Shown: positions 8,661 through 17,680, numbered from the stretch's first letter. The stretch is 64,000 nt of DNA from Acidimicrobiia bacterium (GCA_022825005.1 JAJDYU010000042.1:1-64000), one strand, 5' to 3'. Numbers and translations: made by a program. The notes: a model not told the origin generated them from the letters alone.

Positions 8661-9563
8661 ATGGTCAGTCTCGGAGTCCTTCCCCACATGCACGAGTCGG
8701 TGGTAACCGACGCCCGCTGGATCACCCAGTTCGCCCAGGCGATGGACGAAGAGGGAGTGGAGTCGATCTGGACGGTGGAGCACGTGGTGGTGGCCAACAA
8801 CTACGAGCCCCGCTATTCGTACTCGGAGTCGGGCCGAATGCCCGGCGCTCCGGGCGTGGTGATGCCCGACCCGCTGGAGATGCTGGCCTTTATGGCCTCG
8901 GTCACCGAGCGGGTGCGGCTGGGCACCGGGGTGGTGGTGCTGCCCCTGCATCCGCCGGCGGTGATGGCCAAGCGGGTGGCCACCCTCGATGCCCTTAGCG
9001 GCGGGAGGGTGATCCTCGGAGTGGGCAGCGGCTGGCAGATCGAGGAGTACGCCGCCTGCGGGGTGCCCTATGAGGGCCGAGGGGAGCGGCTCGACGAGTG
9101 CATCGGCGCCCTGCGGGAGCTGTGGGCCCCCGGCTACCGCACCTACGAGAGCAACGCCGTGAGTTTCACCGAATGCGAGAGCCTGCCCAACCCGGCCCAG
9201 CCCGGTGGCCCGCCCATCGTCATCGGCGGCAGCACCGGCCGGGCCGCCCGTCGAACCGGGAGGATTGGCGACGGGTTCTACCCCTATGTGATCTCGCCGG
9301 AGGACTATGCCGACCGGGTGGCCACCATCCGAGCCACCGCCATCGAGCACGGCCGGAATCCCGATGCCATCGAGATGACGGTTTGGCCAGGGAGTTTCCA
9401 GCGGGGCGGTTCGTTCGACTTGGGCCTCATCGAGAAGTACGCCGAGTCGGGACTCGACCGGCTCATCGTGTCGGCCGCCGAGTCGGGCAGCACCGACATC
9501 GACGACATCCGGCGCTTCGTCGGTCGCTACCAGGCCGAAGTGCTGGACAAGATCGGAGGATAG
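8661..9563 (+). CDS. LLM-class F420-dependent oxidoreductase
   Basis: A 300-residue luciferase-like (bacterial luciferase fold) flavin enzyme. Typical elements are the N-terminal TIM-barrel strand with IWTVEHVVV, the RVRLGTGVVVLPLHPP segment, RVILGVGSGWQ and the C-terminal VIGGSTGRAARR. In actinobacteria these enzymes usually use coenzyme F420. The ATG at 8661 is chosen over an upstream GTG because the preceding residues are not conserved in character and TAATGT lies seven bases upstream, giving a leaderless arrangement. The metallo-hydrolase gene starts three bases after the stop. Confidence 0.85.
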   Translation: MVSLGVLPHMHESVVTDARWITQFAQAMDEEGVESIWTVEHVVVANNYEPRYSYSESGRMPGAPGVVMPDPLEMLAFMASVTERVRLGTGVVVLPLHPPAVMAKRVATLDALSGGRVILGVGSGWQIEEYAACGVPYEGRGERLDECIGALRELWAPGYRTYESNAVSFTECESLPNPAQPGGPPIVIGGSTGRAARRTGRIGDGFYPYVISPEDYADRVATIRATAIEHGRNPDAIEMTVWPGSFQRGGSFDLGLIEKYAESGLDRLIVSAAESGSTDIDDIRRFVGRYQAEVLDKIGG

Positions 9564-9565
9564 CC

Positions 9566-10423
9566 ATGGCACTGACCACTCAAGTCGGCGACGTGAAGGT
9601 GATGCTGGTGCGGGAGACCCTGCAACCGGTTCCGGCCGAGGGAATGTATGTGGAACCCGACATGGCGGTGTTCGAGGCCAATGCCGACTGGCTGCGGCCC
9701 TATTTCCTCGATGACGAGGGCAACATGCCGCTGTCTATCCATGCCCTGGTTCTGGAGTCGGAGGGTCACACCATCATGGTGGACACCTGCATCGGCAACC
9801 GCCCCATCGAGATGGTCCCCCAGATGAGCCATTTGGGCGAAGGATTTCTCGACGAGCTGGCCGCCGCCGGCTACGAGCCTGAGGACATCGACATCGTGCT
9901 GTGTACCCACCTGCACTTCGACCATGTGGGCTGGAACACGATCCTTGTGGACGGGGAGTGGGTGCCCACCTTCCCCAACGCCCGGTACCTGTTCAACCGC
10001 ACCGAGTACGAATACTGGGACTCCGGTGCCGAGGGGGCGGCGGTTACCTTCGGCGATGCCGTACGCCCGGTGCTGGACGGCGGCCTGGCCGACCTGGTGG
10101 ACAGCGACCACCAAGTGACCGGCGAGATCAGCCTGGAGCCCTCACCGGGCCACTCTCCCGGCCACGTGAGCGTGCGCATCTCCTCGGCGGGCCAAGAGGC
10201 CGTGATCACCGGCGACCTGGTCCACCACCCCGTCCAGTTCTCCGCCCCCGATTGGGTGATGACCGCCGACGACGACCCGACAAGAGCCTCCGAGACCCGT
10301 AGAATCTTCCGCGAGCGCTACGCCGACTCCGGCATCCTCATATTCGGCACCCACTTCGCCGGCCCCAGCTGCGGCCACCTCTCCCACATCGAAGGCCGCT
10401 GGGTCTTCACCGTGAAGGCGTAG
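9566..10423 (+). CDS. MBL-fold metallo-hydrolase
   Basis: A 285-residue metallo-beta-lactamase-fold hydrolase. The zinc motif is THLHFDHVGW at residues 114-123 (HxHxDH: His115, His117, Asp119, His120), with further ligands in SPGHSPGH and the C-terminal GTHFAGPSCGH. The region resembles lactonase-like members. GGAGG precedes the ATG and the gene overlaps nothing, starting two bases after the LLM gene stop, so the two form an operon. A hydrolytic step linked to the upstream oxidoreductase is plausible but not proven. Confidence 0.85.
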   Translation: MALTTQVGDVKVMLVRETLQPVPAEGMYVEPDMAVFEANADWLRPYFLDDEGNMPLSIHALVLESEGHTIMVDTCIGNRPIEMVPQMSHLGEGFLDELAAAGYEPEDIDIVLCTHLHFDHVGWNTILVDGEWVPTFPNARYLFNRTEYEYWDSGAEGAAVTFGDAVRPVLDGGLADLVDSDHQVTGEISLEPSPGHSPGHVSVRISSAGQEAVITGDLVHHPVQFSAPDWVMTADDDPTRASETRRIFRERYADSGILIFGTHFAGPSCGHLSHIEGRWVFTVKA

Positions 10424-10442
10424 CCAGCGCCGGAATAGGTGG

Positions 10443-10471
10443 TTGTAAAACACCCTGATGCTCGGTAGGGT
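10443..10471 (+). promoter_or_regulatory. Predicted sigma-70-type promoter for the small gene at 10541
   Basis: TTGTAA at 10443-10448 and TAGGGT at 10466-10471 are separated by 17 bases. They lie between the stop of the metallo-hydrolase (10423) and a GAGGAGG ribosome-binding site before 10541, leaving a leader of about 60 bases. Sequence match only. Confidence 0.45.
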
Positions 10472-10540
10472 CGGGTCATCACTCGGGGACAGTGCAAGCG
10501 GTCCCCCTCCAAAGAGACACAGAATCTGAGGAGGCAGGGT

Positions 10541-10861
10541 ATGCCTGTGAGTGAGCCCATTGGCGAGGGTCGGCGCCTAGCGCTGATGCAGCGTCTAACC
10601 AAGGTCCTAGGAGAGGAGGAGGCCAGAACGCTTATGGAGAGCCTTCCCCCCACCTATTGGTACAACCTGGCCACTAAAGACGACATCAGAGCCACAAAAG
10701 ACGACATCAGTGCCCTCAAGGAATGGGCCCAGGCCGAGTTCACGAATCTGCGAGGCGAGATGAAGCAGATGTTCGCCCAGCAAACTCGCACAATGGTATT
10801 TACGTTGGTGGGATTCGCCGTGACGATCTGGGGCTCAATCCTCGCCATCGGCCTCAGCTGA
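10541..10861 (+). CDS. Small coiled-coil protein with a C-terminal membrane helix
   Basis: A 106-residue protein: a helical N-terminal part (QRLTKVLGEEEARTLMESLP), a heptad-like stretch carrying the direct repeat TKDDIRA/TKDDISA, then a hydrophobic C-terminal helix (FTLVGFAVTIWGSILAIGL). This tail-anchored coiled-coil layout recalls small DUF1640-like proteins, but I do not assign a family. A strong GAGGAGG site precedes the ATG. Its stop overlaps the convergent TauD-family gene by eight bases. Confidence 0.7.
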   Translation: MPVSEPIGEGRRLALMQRLTKVLGEEEARTLMESLPPTYWYNLATKDDIRATKDDISALKEWAQAEFTNLRGEMKQMFAQQTRTMVFTLVGFAVTIWGSILAIGLS

Positions 10862-11759
10862 CGCTGTTTCCCGCGACGGAGGCCCGGGACATCACTCGGC
10901 GGGTGGGGTGGTAGTCGTTGACGCCGTAGTGCTGGACGGCTTGGTTGTCCCAGATGACCACGGTGTTGGGCGTCCAGCGGACCCGGCAGTGGTATTCGGG
11001 GATCTCGGCTTGGCGGCAGAGCAGGTTGAGCAAGTCGTTGCTGTCGTCAACCGGTGAGCCTTCGAGGTCGACCAGTTCGGTGGTGAAACCGGCGTTCACG
11101 AACAGGGTGGGCCGCCCAGTGCGGGGATGAGGGCGGGCCACCGGATGGATGGCGGGTGGAATTTCGGCCCGCAGCTTGTCCAGATCGTCCCCGTACTTGT
11201 CGGCGTAGGCCCCGATGCTCCAGTCGTGGCGGGCTGACAGGGAGGTCAGTCGGTCTTGAAGGTCAGGGTCGAGGTTGTCCCAGGCGGCGGCCATGTCGGC
11301 GAACAGGGTGTCGCCTCCTACGGGAGGAATCTCGATAGCTCGCAGGATGGTGCAGACTGGCGGGTGGGTTCGAAACGTGCCGTCGGTGTGCCACATGTTC
11401 TCCAGTCCAACCACGGCGTCGTTGCGCTCAAAGGTGATCGCATCGGTTTGGGCGGCGGTGCCGGGATTGGGGATCAGCTGATCATCGGTGAGCGGTCCCC
11501 AGCGAAGGGCCAGCGCTCCCTGGGCAGCGACATCGATGGGCTGATCTCGCACGATCAGTACCTTCCACTCCAGCAAGGCCCGGTCGAGTTCTGCGAACAG
11601 TTCGTCGTCCACATCCTCCAGCGACAAGCCGGATAGCTCAGCGCCGATGGTGGGGGCTACTGGTGAGACCTTGAATCGCTGGAATTGAGCCGGTTCCCAG
11701 CCCTCCGGCAGCCTGTGCATGACCCGAGGCCCAACGGGATGGCGGCGCATAGTTGCCAT
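10854..11759 (-). CDS. TauD/TfdA-family 2-oxoglutarate-dependent dioxygenase
   Basis: A 301-residue Fe(II)/2-oxoglutarate oxygenase. The iron-binding HxD is in WHTDGTF, the distal His is in WDNQAVQHYGVNDY, and the Arg for 2-oxoglutarate is in HPTRRVMSR near the end. The N-terminal VSPVAPTIGAELSG is typical of TauD. The ATG at 11759 is chosen; ATG codons at 11750 and 11720 are alternatives, and the longer open frame upstream only mirrors the neighbouring gene. Members remove side groups (for example sulfonates or aryloxy groups) by hydroxylation; the substrate here is not evident. Confidence 0.85.
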   Translation of the reverse strand: MATMRRHPVGPRVMHRLPEGWEPAQFQRFKVSPVAPTIGAELSGLSLEDVDDELFAELDRALLEWKVLIVRDQPIDVAAQGALALRWGPLTDDQLIPNPGTAAQTDAITFERNDAVVGLENMWHTDGTFRTHPPVCTILRAIEIPPVGGDTLFADMAAAWDNLDPDLQDRLTSLSARHDWSIGAYADKYGDDLDKLRAEIPPAIHPVARPHPRTGRPTLFVNAGFTTELVDLEGSPVDDSNDLLNLLCRQAEIPEYHCRVRWTPNTVVIWDNQAVQHYGVNDYHPTRRVMSRASVAGNSVS

Positions 11760-11779
11760 TGTGGCCAAGAGGGGCTCTC

Positions 11780-12124
11780 TCAAGCAGCGGCGTCGCGCTC
11801 GGCGAAGATGTCGGTGGCGATTTCGAAGGCCTTCATGGCGGCGGGGAATCCGGCGTAGATGGCGGCTTGGATCATGACCTCGCAGATCTCTTCTCGGCTC
11901 AGGCCGAAAGAGTCCAAGCCCATGATGACGTGCTCGCGGATGGCGAACTCGTTGCCCAGTGCAGTCATCATGGCGATGGTGGCCAGACTGCGCTCCCGGC
12001 GGCTCAGCACCGGCCGACCCCATACCGCCGATGGTCCCACTCTAAGCATTTCCATCACGTCGTCGCGGACTTCCTCGGGAATAGGCAGGCGGCTAAGCAC
12101 ATCGGGCTGACGAGGTTCAGTCAT
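11780..12124 (-). CDS. Carboxymuconolactone decarboxylase family protein
   Basis: A 114-residue all-helical protein of the CMD family. The segment RRERSLATIAMMTALGNEFAI and the REHVIMGL helix carry the conserved Arg, Glu and His of gamma-CMD; there is no CxxC, so it is the decarboxylase rather than the AhpD peroxidase type. It starts at the ATG at 12124 and is followed 20 bases later by the TauD-family gene, so the pair is probably one transcript. Confidence 0.82.
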   Translation of the reverse strand: MTEPRQPDVLSRLPIPEEVRDDVMEMLRVGPSAVWGRPVLSRRERSLATIAMMTALGNEFAIREHVIMGLDSFGLSREEICEVMIQAAIYAGFPAAMKAFEIATDIFAERDAAA

Positions 12125-12270
12125 AGCCCGACCGTACCCCAACGGTGGCAGCTGGTCGCACACGGCCCTTGAGACCATCCATTGATCCAATGCGGTGGGG
12201 GTCTGGCCGTCGCGCACAGTAGTTTGGGCTAACGAATCAGGCTGCCTCCAAGAGCCAAGGCTTTGAGTGC

Positions 12271-12558
12271 ATGGAAAACGATGGCAAGTTGAACAGACCC
12301 ACTGAAGTCGAAGCACGAGAGGGATACCGGGTCTGGCTTCGATACTCAGATGGGGTGACTGGTGAGGTTGACCTAGCTGATTTGGCTGGTCGAGGAGTGT
12401 TCATAGCCTGGGAAAGCCGCGCCTGTTTTGAGACGGTGCGAGTTGCCGAAGATGGAGGGATCGCCTGGGGAGAAGTGATTGAGCTTTGCCCCGATGCCCT
12501 CTACATGCGACTCACTGGCAAGTTGGTTCTGAACCCCCCGGCAGGACGGACTGGTTGA
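12271..12558 (+). CDS. DUF2442 domain protein
   Basis: A 95-residue protein matching the DUF2442 pattern: an N-terminal strand region with YRVWLRYSDGVTGEVDL, a short helix (LADLAGRGVF), and a second half WESRACFETVRVAEDGGIAWGEVIELCPDALY. DUF2442 genes often sit next to a DUF4160 gene in toxin-antitoxin-like pairs; no DUF4160 partner is present on either side here. It marks the left edge of the defence island. Function unknown. Confidence 0.75.
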   Translation: MENDGKLNRPTEVEAREGYRVWLRYSDGVTGEVDLADLAGRGVFIAWESRACFETVRVAEDGGIAWGEVIELCPDALYMRLTGKLVLNPPAGRTG

Positions 12559-12563
12559 AGTAA

Positions 12564-12579
12564 GCCGAGTGTGCTCGGC
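12564..12579 (+). terminator. Short hairpin after the DUF2442 gene
   Basis: GCCGAG-TGTG-CTCGGC forms a perfect 6-bp stem with a 4-base loop five bases after the DUF2442 stop. There is no T-tract, so intrinsic termination is uncertain; it may be only a 3'-end structure. Confidence 0.4.
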
Positions 12580-12716
12580 AACTAGTGGGTTGGAGCGGTT
12601 TCAGGCTGCCTCAGAAGAGTTGGGAGCACCAACTGGAGTAGTCCAGCAGGTCACTAAGTAGACACGGGGTGGAGTAACTTCCCCGTTACCCGCATAGCAG
12701 CAAAGCAGGAGGTGGG

Positions 12717-14966
12717 ATGCAGGTGGCCAAAGGGAGGTCAATGAAGAAGCCCAACAGTGGGGAAGGTCCAGGTTCGCAGGGGGCTACCACTGGCTTTGAA
12801 TCCGAGCTATGGCAGGCGGCCAACACGCTGAGGGGCAGCATGGACGCTGCCGAGTACAAGCACGTGGTGCTTGGACTGATCTTTCTCAAGTACGTATCGG
12901 ATGCCTTCGAAGAGCGGCGAGCCTTCCTGGTCCAAGAGATCGATCAGGGTGCCGATCCCGAAGATCCTGACGAATACCGGGCACACAATGTCTTCTGGGT
13001 GCCTCCAGAAGCCCGCTGGGATGAGCTGAAGGCCGATGCACGCCAGTCCTATATCGGGGAGACCGTGGATGAGGCAATGGAAGCCATTGAGGAGGCTAAC
13101 CCGGCACTGAAAGACGTGTTGCCGAAGGACTACGCCCGGCCAGTCCTCGACAAGCAAAGGCTTGGCCAGCTCATCGACTTGGTGAGCAATATTGCGGTGG
13201 GCACCGAGGAGGCCAGGTCGAAAGACGTACTGGGCCGGGTGTACGAGTATTTCTTGTCGCAGTTCGCCAGTGCGGAGGGCAAAGGTGGAGGCGAGTTTTA
13301 CACGCCACGCTGTGTGGTCAAGCTACTGGTGGAGATGCTCGAGCCCTACGAGGGCCGGGTATACGACCCGTGCTGCGGCTCATCGGGAATGTTCGTGCAA
13401 TCAGTAGAATTCATCAAGGCCCACGCCACTGGCAACGGCAGTGGTGGAACTCGTTCCGCTGGGGCACATCGGGACATTTCCATTTGGGGGCAAGAGGCCA
13501 ATTACACAACGTGGCGATTGGCCAAGATGAACCTCGCCATCCGAGGCATCGAGGGCCAAATTGCCCATGGCGACACTTTCCACAACGACCGCCACCCCGA
13601 TCTCAAGGCTGACTTCATCCTAGCCAACCCTCCATTCAACATCTCCGATTGGGGCGGCGACCGGTTGGCCGACGACAAGCGCTGGCAGTACGGCGTGCCT
13701 CCCAAGCGAAATGCCAATTTTGCCTGGGTGCAGCACATGGTCCACCACTTGGCGCCCATCGGGGTCGCCGGCTTTGTATTGGCCAACGGGTCAATGTCAT
13801 CACAACAGTCAGGAGAGGGTGAGATTCGCAAGAACTTGGTCGAGAATGACTTAGTAGATTGCATGGTGGCGTTGCCAGGCCAGCTGTTCTACTCCACTCA
13901 GATACCCGCCTGTCTCTGGTTCTTGACCCGTGAACGTAGCGGAGCTAAACAACGCGAACGCAAAGGTGAGGTGCTCTTCATCGATGCTCGCGAAATGGGC
14001 ACGATGGTCGACCAAACCCACCGAGAGTTGACAGACGATGACATCACTCGTATTGCTGACACCTACCACGCCTGGCGGGGGAGCAACGGTCCCGATGCCG
14101 TCTACGCCGACGAACTCGGCTTTTGCAAGAGCGCCTCTCATGAAGAAATTCGAAAGCATGACCACATCCTCACCCCCGGTCGCTATGTTGGTGTCAAATT
14201 CGACGACGAAGAGGGCGAACCCATCGAAGATGTGATGGATCGTCTCATTGTCCGATGGCGAGACCAGCAGACCGACGCGGCCAAACTAGATGCATTGATC
14301 GGAGATCATCTAAAGCGGCTAAGACTCGATGTAGCCCAAACTGGGGGTTCTGAGAGTTGGCCGTTAGTAATGCTCAACGAAGTAACGACAACCATATTGA
14401 GTAGCGTCGACAAAAAGTCCAAATCAGATGAAGTCCAAGTATTACTATGCAACTATATGGATGTTTACAAGAACAAATTCATCAACAGTCAACTGAATTT
14501 TATGAGCGCAACTGCAACTCAATCAGAGATTGACAAATGTAGATTAGTGATTGGTGATGTGATAATTACGAAGGATTCAGAAAAGTATGATGATATTGGA
14601 GTACCAGCGTTAGTGCGAGAGAATATTGATCAACTGGTATGTGGATACCATTTAGCAATTCTTCGGCCAGATCCCGACAAGATTTGTGGCACTTATTTGT
14701 ATTTCATCTTGAACGATAGAAGAGTGCAGAGTCAATTTCACGCGATAGCAAATGGAATCACTAGATTTGGACTTAGGAAAGCAGATATCGGCCGTGTGCA
14801 GATTCCACTCCCTCCACTTATGGAACAAAAGAGAGTCAGTACTGTTATAGACTCTCTAATTGAAAAGGTCGAACTTACCAATGATATCAACTTGAATCTG
14901 GATAAAATGATCAACACCATTTTTGAGGCGCAGCACTATCATTCTCGATACCTAAATCAGACTTGA
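12717..14966 (+). CDS. hsdM: Type I restriction-modification methylase fused to a single-TRD specificity domain (HsdM-HsdS)
   Basis: A 749-residue chimera. Residues about 20-150 are the HsdM N-terminal helical domain; residues 160-500 are the N6-adenine methyltransferase with motif [11 protein letters not shown] (217-226) and motif IV NPPFN (304-308). From about residue 545 the protein becomes an HsdS-like half: one target-recognition domain ending in [20 protein letters not shown] and a helical spacer. A normal HsdS carries two such domains, so this subunit would have to dimerise to read a two-part site. The DNA from about 14340 is much AT-richer than the methylase part, suggesting exchange of the specificity module. 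AGGAGGT precedes the ATG; a second ATG at 12741 also has a GGGAGG. No separate hsdS is present. Confidence 0.88.
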   Translation: MQVAKGRSMKKPNSGEGPGSQGATTGFESELWQAANTLRGSMDAAEYKHVVLGLIFLKYVSDAFEERRAFLVQEIDQGADPEDPDEYRAHNVFWVPPEARWDELKADARQSYIGETVDEAMEAIEEANPALKDVLPKDYARPVLDKQRLGQLIDLVSNIAVGTEEARSKDVLGRVYEYFLSQFASAEGKGGGEFYTPRCVVKLLVEMLEPYEGRVYDPCCGSSGMFVQSVEFIKAHATGNGSGGTRSAGAHRDISIWGQEANYTTWRLAKMNLAIRGIEGQIAHGDTFHNDRHPDLKADFILANPPFNISDWGGDRLADDKRWQYGVPPKRNANFAWVQHMVHHLAPIGVAGFVLANGSMSSQQSGEGEIRKNLVENDLVDCMVALPGQLFYSTQIPACLWFLTRERSGAKQRERKGEVLFIDAREMGTMVDQTHRELTDDDITRIADTYHAWRGSNGPDAVYADELGFCKSASHEEIRKHDHILTPGRYVGVKFDDEEGEPIEDVMDRLIVRWRDQQTDAAKLDALIGDHLKRLRLDVAQTGGSESWPLVMLNEVTTTILSSVDKKSKSDEVQVLLCNYMDVYKNKFINSQLNFMSATATQSEIDKCRLVIGDVIITKDSEKYDDIGVPALVRENIDQLVCGYHLAILRPDPDKICGTYLYFILNDRRVQSQFHAIANGITRFGLRKADIGRVQIPLPPLMEQKRVSTVIDSLIEKVELTNDINLNLDKMINTIFEAQHYHSRYLNQT

Positions 14967-15005
14967 TCTGGTGATGGGTGGATTAACCTAGACTTAAAAT
15001 ATAAG

Positions 15006-15809
15006 TCACTGAAATTCAATGGGGCTAGCGTCATCTATCCATCGTGCCAATATACTTAGGGCAGCTAAGTACTCCAGAGCTCCTTGTTCAGTCAGTGTAG
15101 ATTCTGAATGGTCTGGGTGCGCTAGTAGATTACGAATCCTTAGAGCACACCCCATGCCAAAGTGCATTGCCCCTTCGTGTGCTGATTTCCATGTGTCTTG
15201 AGATTGATCTTGGTCATATTCTAAAAATCGTAGACGTGCTTTTCCAGGATCAGGATCCTTGGTACTGAATATTTGGCTGTAAAGATTCCTTCCCTCGGCA
15301 TTAGTGTCCTTGACTTTGACTTGGGCTTGAAGCGTCACTGCATTTGCAGCTTCAAAGACCGCTTGCTTGTAGTGTTTGCCTTGCCATAGGTTCCTTGCAG
15401 CATCCCATACCCAAGGATGAAATCCTGAAGCTGGGAGCTGTGGACCGGTAGGCGACAAGAGAACGTCACGTCGCTGCCTCCCGTCGATTATTCCCTTGAG
15501 GCGATGTATAGTCTTTTTCCCTCGATACCACGTTAGGGGTGTGTATTCACCTAGCAAGAAGATTGATGGGGATTTGCCGTCAAATTGTCCCTGCGAATAA
15601 TGCTCAGGATCCAATCTTTCGGCAAGTAGCTCCAGCAGTGGTGTCAATTCTATGATCTGTGGATAGAGGTCATCGTGTTCACGTTCGCTGTTCGTGGACT
15701 CGTACGCCTTTACGAGAGACAGGTATTCGTCTACAACAGAATCCGCTTCGTTCCAGTTTATTGCTGAAGCGGAGTCGGAATCATTGTGGGGACTGTGATG
15801 TTCCGTCAT
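15006..15809 (-). CDS. TIGR02391/Ymh family HEPN-like protein
   Basis: A 267-residue protein whose C-terminal half matches the Ymh (TIGR02391) family: FHPWVWDAARNLW, QAVFEAANAV, PGKARLRF, EGAMHFGMGCALRIRNLLAHP and LEYLAALSILARWID. Within it Arg226-x4-His231 (RNLLAH) fits the Rx4-6H active site of HEPN ribonucleases, a superfamily I recall this family belonging to. The N-terminal 100 residues are charged and unassigned. The gene lies convergent to hsdM-S, 39 bases from its stop, inside the restriction island, and its DNA is AT-richer than flanking core genes. A role in RNA cleavage during phage infection is inferred. Confidence 0.78.
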   Translation of the reverse strand: MTEHHSPHNDSDSASAINWNEADSVVDEYLSLVKAYESTNSEREHDDLYPQIIELTPLLELLAERLDPEHYSQGQFDGKSPSIFLLGEYTPLTWYRGKKTIHRLKGIIDGRQRRDVLLSPTGPQLPASGFHPWVWDAARNLWQGKHYKQAVFEAANAVTLQAQVKVKDTNAEGRNLYSQIFSTKDPDPGKARLRFLEYDQDQSQDTWKSAHEGAMHFGMGCALRIRNLLAHPDHSESTLTEQGALEYLAALSILARWIDDASPIEFQ

Positions 15810-15944
15810 ATTGAACTGCCTATGGTCTCATAGAGGGAACGTGATCGCACCTCTATTGGTATTTCAGGTTCGCTACACGATAGCGAGATTAGAGCGAGGT
15901 CTTGCCGGGCATGATCAAGCAGCGGACAGTCTGGCAAGAGCGAT

Positions 15945-16484
15945 TCAGCTGTCAAACATATTGTTCTCGATTGCCCACTGCTCGAAGCCGCCCGGGGTGA
16001 AAGGCAGCCGATAGTGCGATGCGAGCAAGTCGTCGGCGAGCGCGCTCACCAGCTGGAGCGTGAGTAGTCCTTCACGGATGGCGTCGCAGAGCAGAGTGAG
16101 GGTGGGACGCAGGGATATGTTGTTGTCTTGTGCGGTTTTCCTTCCTGCGGCATCGTCGATGACCGCAGTGGCGGGAAGGGTCTGGGCAACCGCTAGTACA
16201 GCAACCTCCCCAAGGTTGCGGTTGCCCGAGGCCAAGATGCTTCTATAACGAGAGTAGGCCTGAAGCTCGACAGTGTCGGTTAGTGGGCGGTGCAGTATCC
16301 AGTCGGCATCGAGCACCTGCTGAAGCCGCTGGTTGGTTTGTAATCCTCGTTGGAGCTCGGAGACAACCGTCTCGGGGATGATCGCACCGCGGTTCCCAAC
16401 TATGGCCTTTAGAACCCCGAGCCAGCCTGCGGTGGCGAAGTGGCTGAGCGGTCCGGTGTCGAACACCAGGGGAGATGCTGCCAT
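15945..16484 (-). CDS. PIN-domain-like protein (toxin-type nuclease)
   Basis: A 179-residue protein with PIN-like acidic positions: Asp9 in VFDTGPLSH, Glu43 in VVSELQRG, Glu93 in NLGEVAVLAVA and Asp110/Asp111 in AVIDDAAGR. This is the pattern of the DUF3368/COG2405 PIN subgroup. It follows an XRE-ImmA/IrrE regulator gene by 33 bases on the same strand, a pairing common for PIN-type effector genes. It is therefore probably the effector of a regulator-effector pair within the island. RNase activity is inferred from the fold only. Confidence 0.75.
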   Translation of the reverse strand: MAASPLVFDTGPLSHFATAGWLGVLKAIVGNRGAIIPETVVSELQRGLQTNQRLQQVLDADWILHRPLTDTVELQAYSRYRSILASGNRNLGEVAVLAVAQTLPATAVIDDAAGRKTAQDNNISLRPTLTLLCDAIREGLLTLQLVSALADDLLASHYRLPFTPGGFEQWAIENNMFDS

Positions 16485-16517
16485 GGCTGCCGAGCTGTTT
16501 AGCGGAGTTGCCAGGGG

Positions 16518-17639
16518 TCAGGAGACGAAAGACCAAATGGCGTCTTCGGGCAACAGGGGAGGATCGGGGAGTTCGGCTTCGTCCCAAGTGTTGAAGAGCA
16601 ACTCGGTGGCTCGGGCAGCCGAGAGCATGTCCTTGCGGTAGGCGTTCAATACGGCCTTCTCGTACAGGCGGGGCAATTGAGGGGTGGTCAGTTCCTCGGT
16701 AGTGGGTGGCACCACAAGCCCAAAGTCCACGATGTCGGCCTTCGATGTGCGAAAGGCGCGCACCCTGGCGGTTTGCTCGGATGAAGCTAAGCCGGTTTCT
16801 CGGAGACGCTGTGCCAGAGTGGTCATGCTCACTTGAAACTCACTGGCGGTGGTGACTGCCGCGGACCGTAGGCTTTCGTCCTCTAAGGACGCTGACAGTG
16901 CTCCTCGCAAGGACTCCACAGGGAGCAGCAGGGTTCGAGCGAAACGGTCGATGCGGGCCTCGCGTCCGTCGGCTTGCTCATTGGCTACTTGCCAATCGAC
17001 GGAATATTCGTCGGCAAAGAGATAATGGCCCAGTTCATGGGCCAGCGTGAGACGGCGCCTAGCGAAGTGCCTGGTGCCATTGATGACGGCGACACCGCCG
17101 CTAGTAAGCAGGATCGAAGCGCCGTCAGCGGTGCCGACGCCTAGAGGGAGTGTGAATGCGAGCAGGCCTATATCGGCGGCGCGTGTGTCGAGTCCGATGG
17201 CTGGTTCATCAGGGCTGTAGCCGAGCAGTTCACGAGCCTTGCGGGCACAATCCTCAATCTCCTTTTCTGAATTTGGCATCTCGAGCGGGGAAGGGGATCG
17301 CAGGTCGGGTTCGCCGTCGAGCGTCCGCACAAATTCCACCTCCCGGGCTACGCGTTCCACTGCGAGATCGATCTTGGGACTGGGTTCACCAGGGTCAGAC
17401 GCGTTGCGCCTCGATAGAATCGCCGGTGGCGCATCTTCTAGGAACCACTCCATGCGCATATCTAGTGCCTCGGCAAGCCGTTCAAGTTCCAAGACAGCGG
17501 TGCGGCGCATGCCCGTTTCGATCTTCGACAGGCTCGACCTGTCTAGTCCTGCCTTGTCGGCGCATTGTTGCTGGGTGAGTCCAGCCCTCTGTCGTGCTTC
17601 GGCGATCCGGATTCCCAACTCCGCAATCGAGGTTGCCAT
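16518..17639 (-). CDS. XRE-family regulator with ImmA/IrrE metallopeptidase domain
   Basis: A 373-residue two-domain protein. Residues about 5-60 are an XRE helix-turn-helix (RIAEARQRAGLTQQQCADKA then LSKIETGMRR); residues about 150-260 form an ImmA/IrrE zinc peptidase with HELGH at 201-205 and the downstream ERIDRFA-like helix (ARIDRFARTLLLP). In such proteins proteolysis relieves repression after damage or phage signals. The ATG at 17639 is preferred over an in-frame TTG at 17660, because a promoter and palindrome lie directly before it. Likely autorepressor of itself and the following PIN gene. Confidence 0.85.
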   Translation of the reverse strand: MATSIAELGIRIAEARQRAGLTQQQCADKAGLDRSSLSKIETGMRRTAVLELERLAEALDMRMEWFLEDAPPAILSRRNASDPGEPSPKIDLAVERVAREVEFVRTLDGEPDLRSPSPLEMPNSEKEIEDCARKARELLGYSPDEPAIGLDTRAADIGLLAFTLPLGVGTADGASILLTSGGVAVINGTRHFARRRLTLAHELGHYLFADEYSVDWQVANEQADGREARIDRFARTLLLPVESLRGALSASLEDESLRSAAVTTASEFQVSMTTLAQRLRETGLASSEQTARVRAFRTSKADIVDFGLVVPPTTEELTTPQLPRLYEKAVLNAYRKDMLSAARATELLFNTWDEAELPDPPLLPEDAIWSFVS

Positions 17640-17680
17640 ATGTTCGATTTTAGAACACAAATGCCGAAAGGCAATTCTTT
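17640..17680 (-). promoter_or_regulatory. Leaderless promoter with overlapping palindromic operator
   Basis: Reading the minus strand, TTGCCT and TAAAAT are 16 bases apart, and TAAAAT ends seven bases before the ATG at 17639, so the +1 position coincides with the start codon and no ribosome-binding site is present. The palindrome TGTTC-N7-GAACA (17641-17657) covers the -10 element, the expected position for autorepression by the XRE protein. Elements are visible; binding is inferred. Confidence 0.55.

Noticed and set aside
7791-9572. 593-codon open frame on the minus strand
   Set aside because: It runs antisense to the LLM gene and overlaps the amidohydrolase in another frame; low-complexity Arg/Gly/His/Pro composition is typical of high-GC frame shadows.
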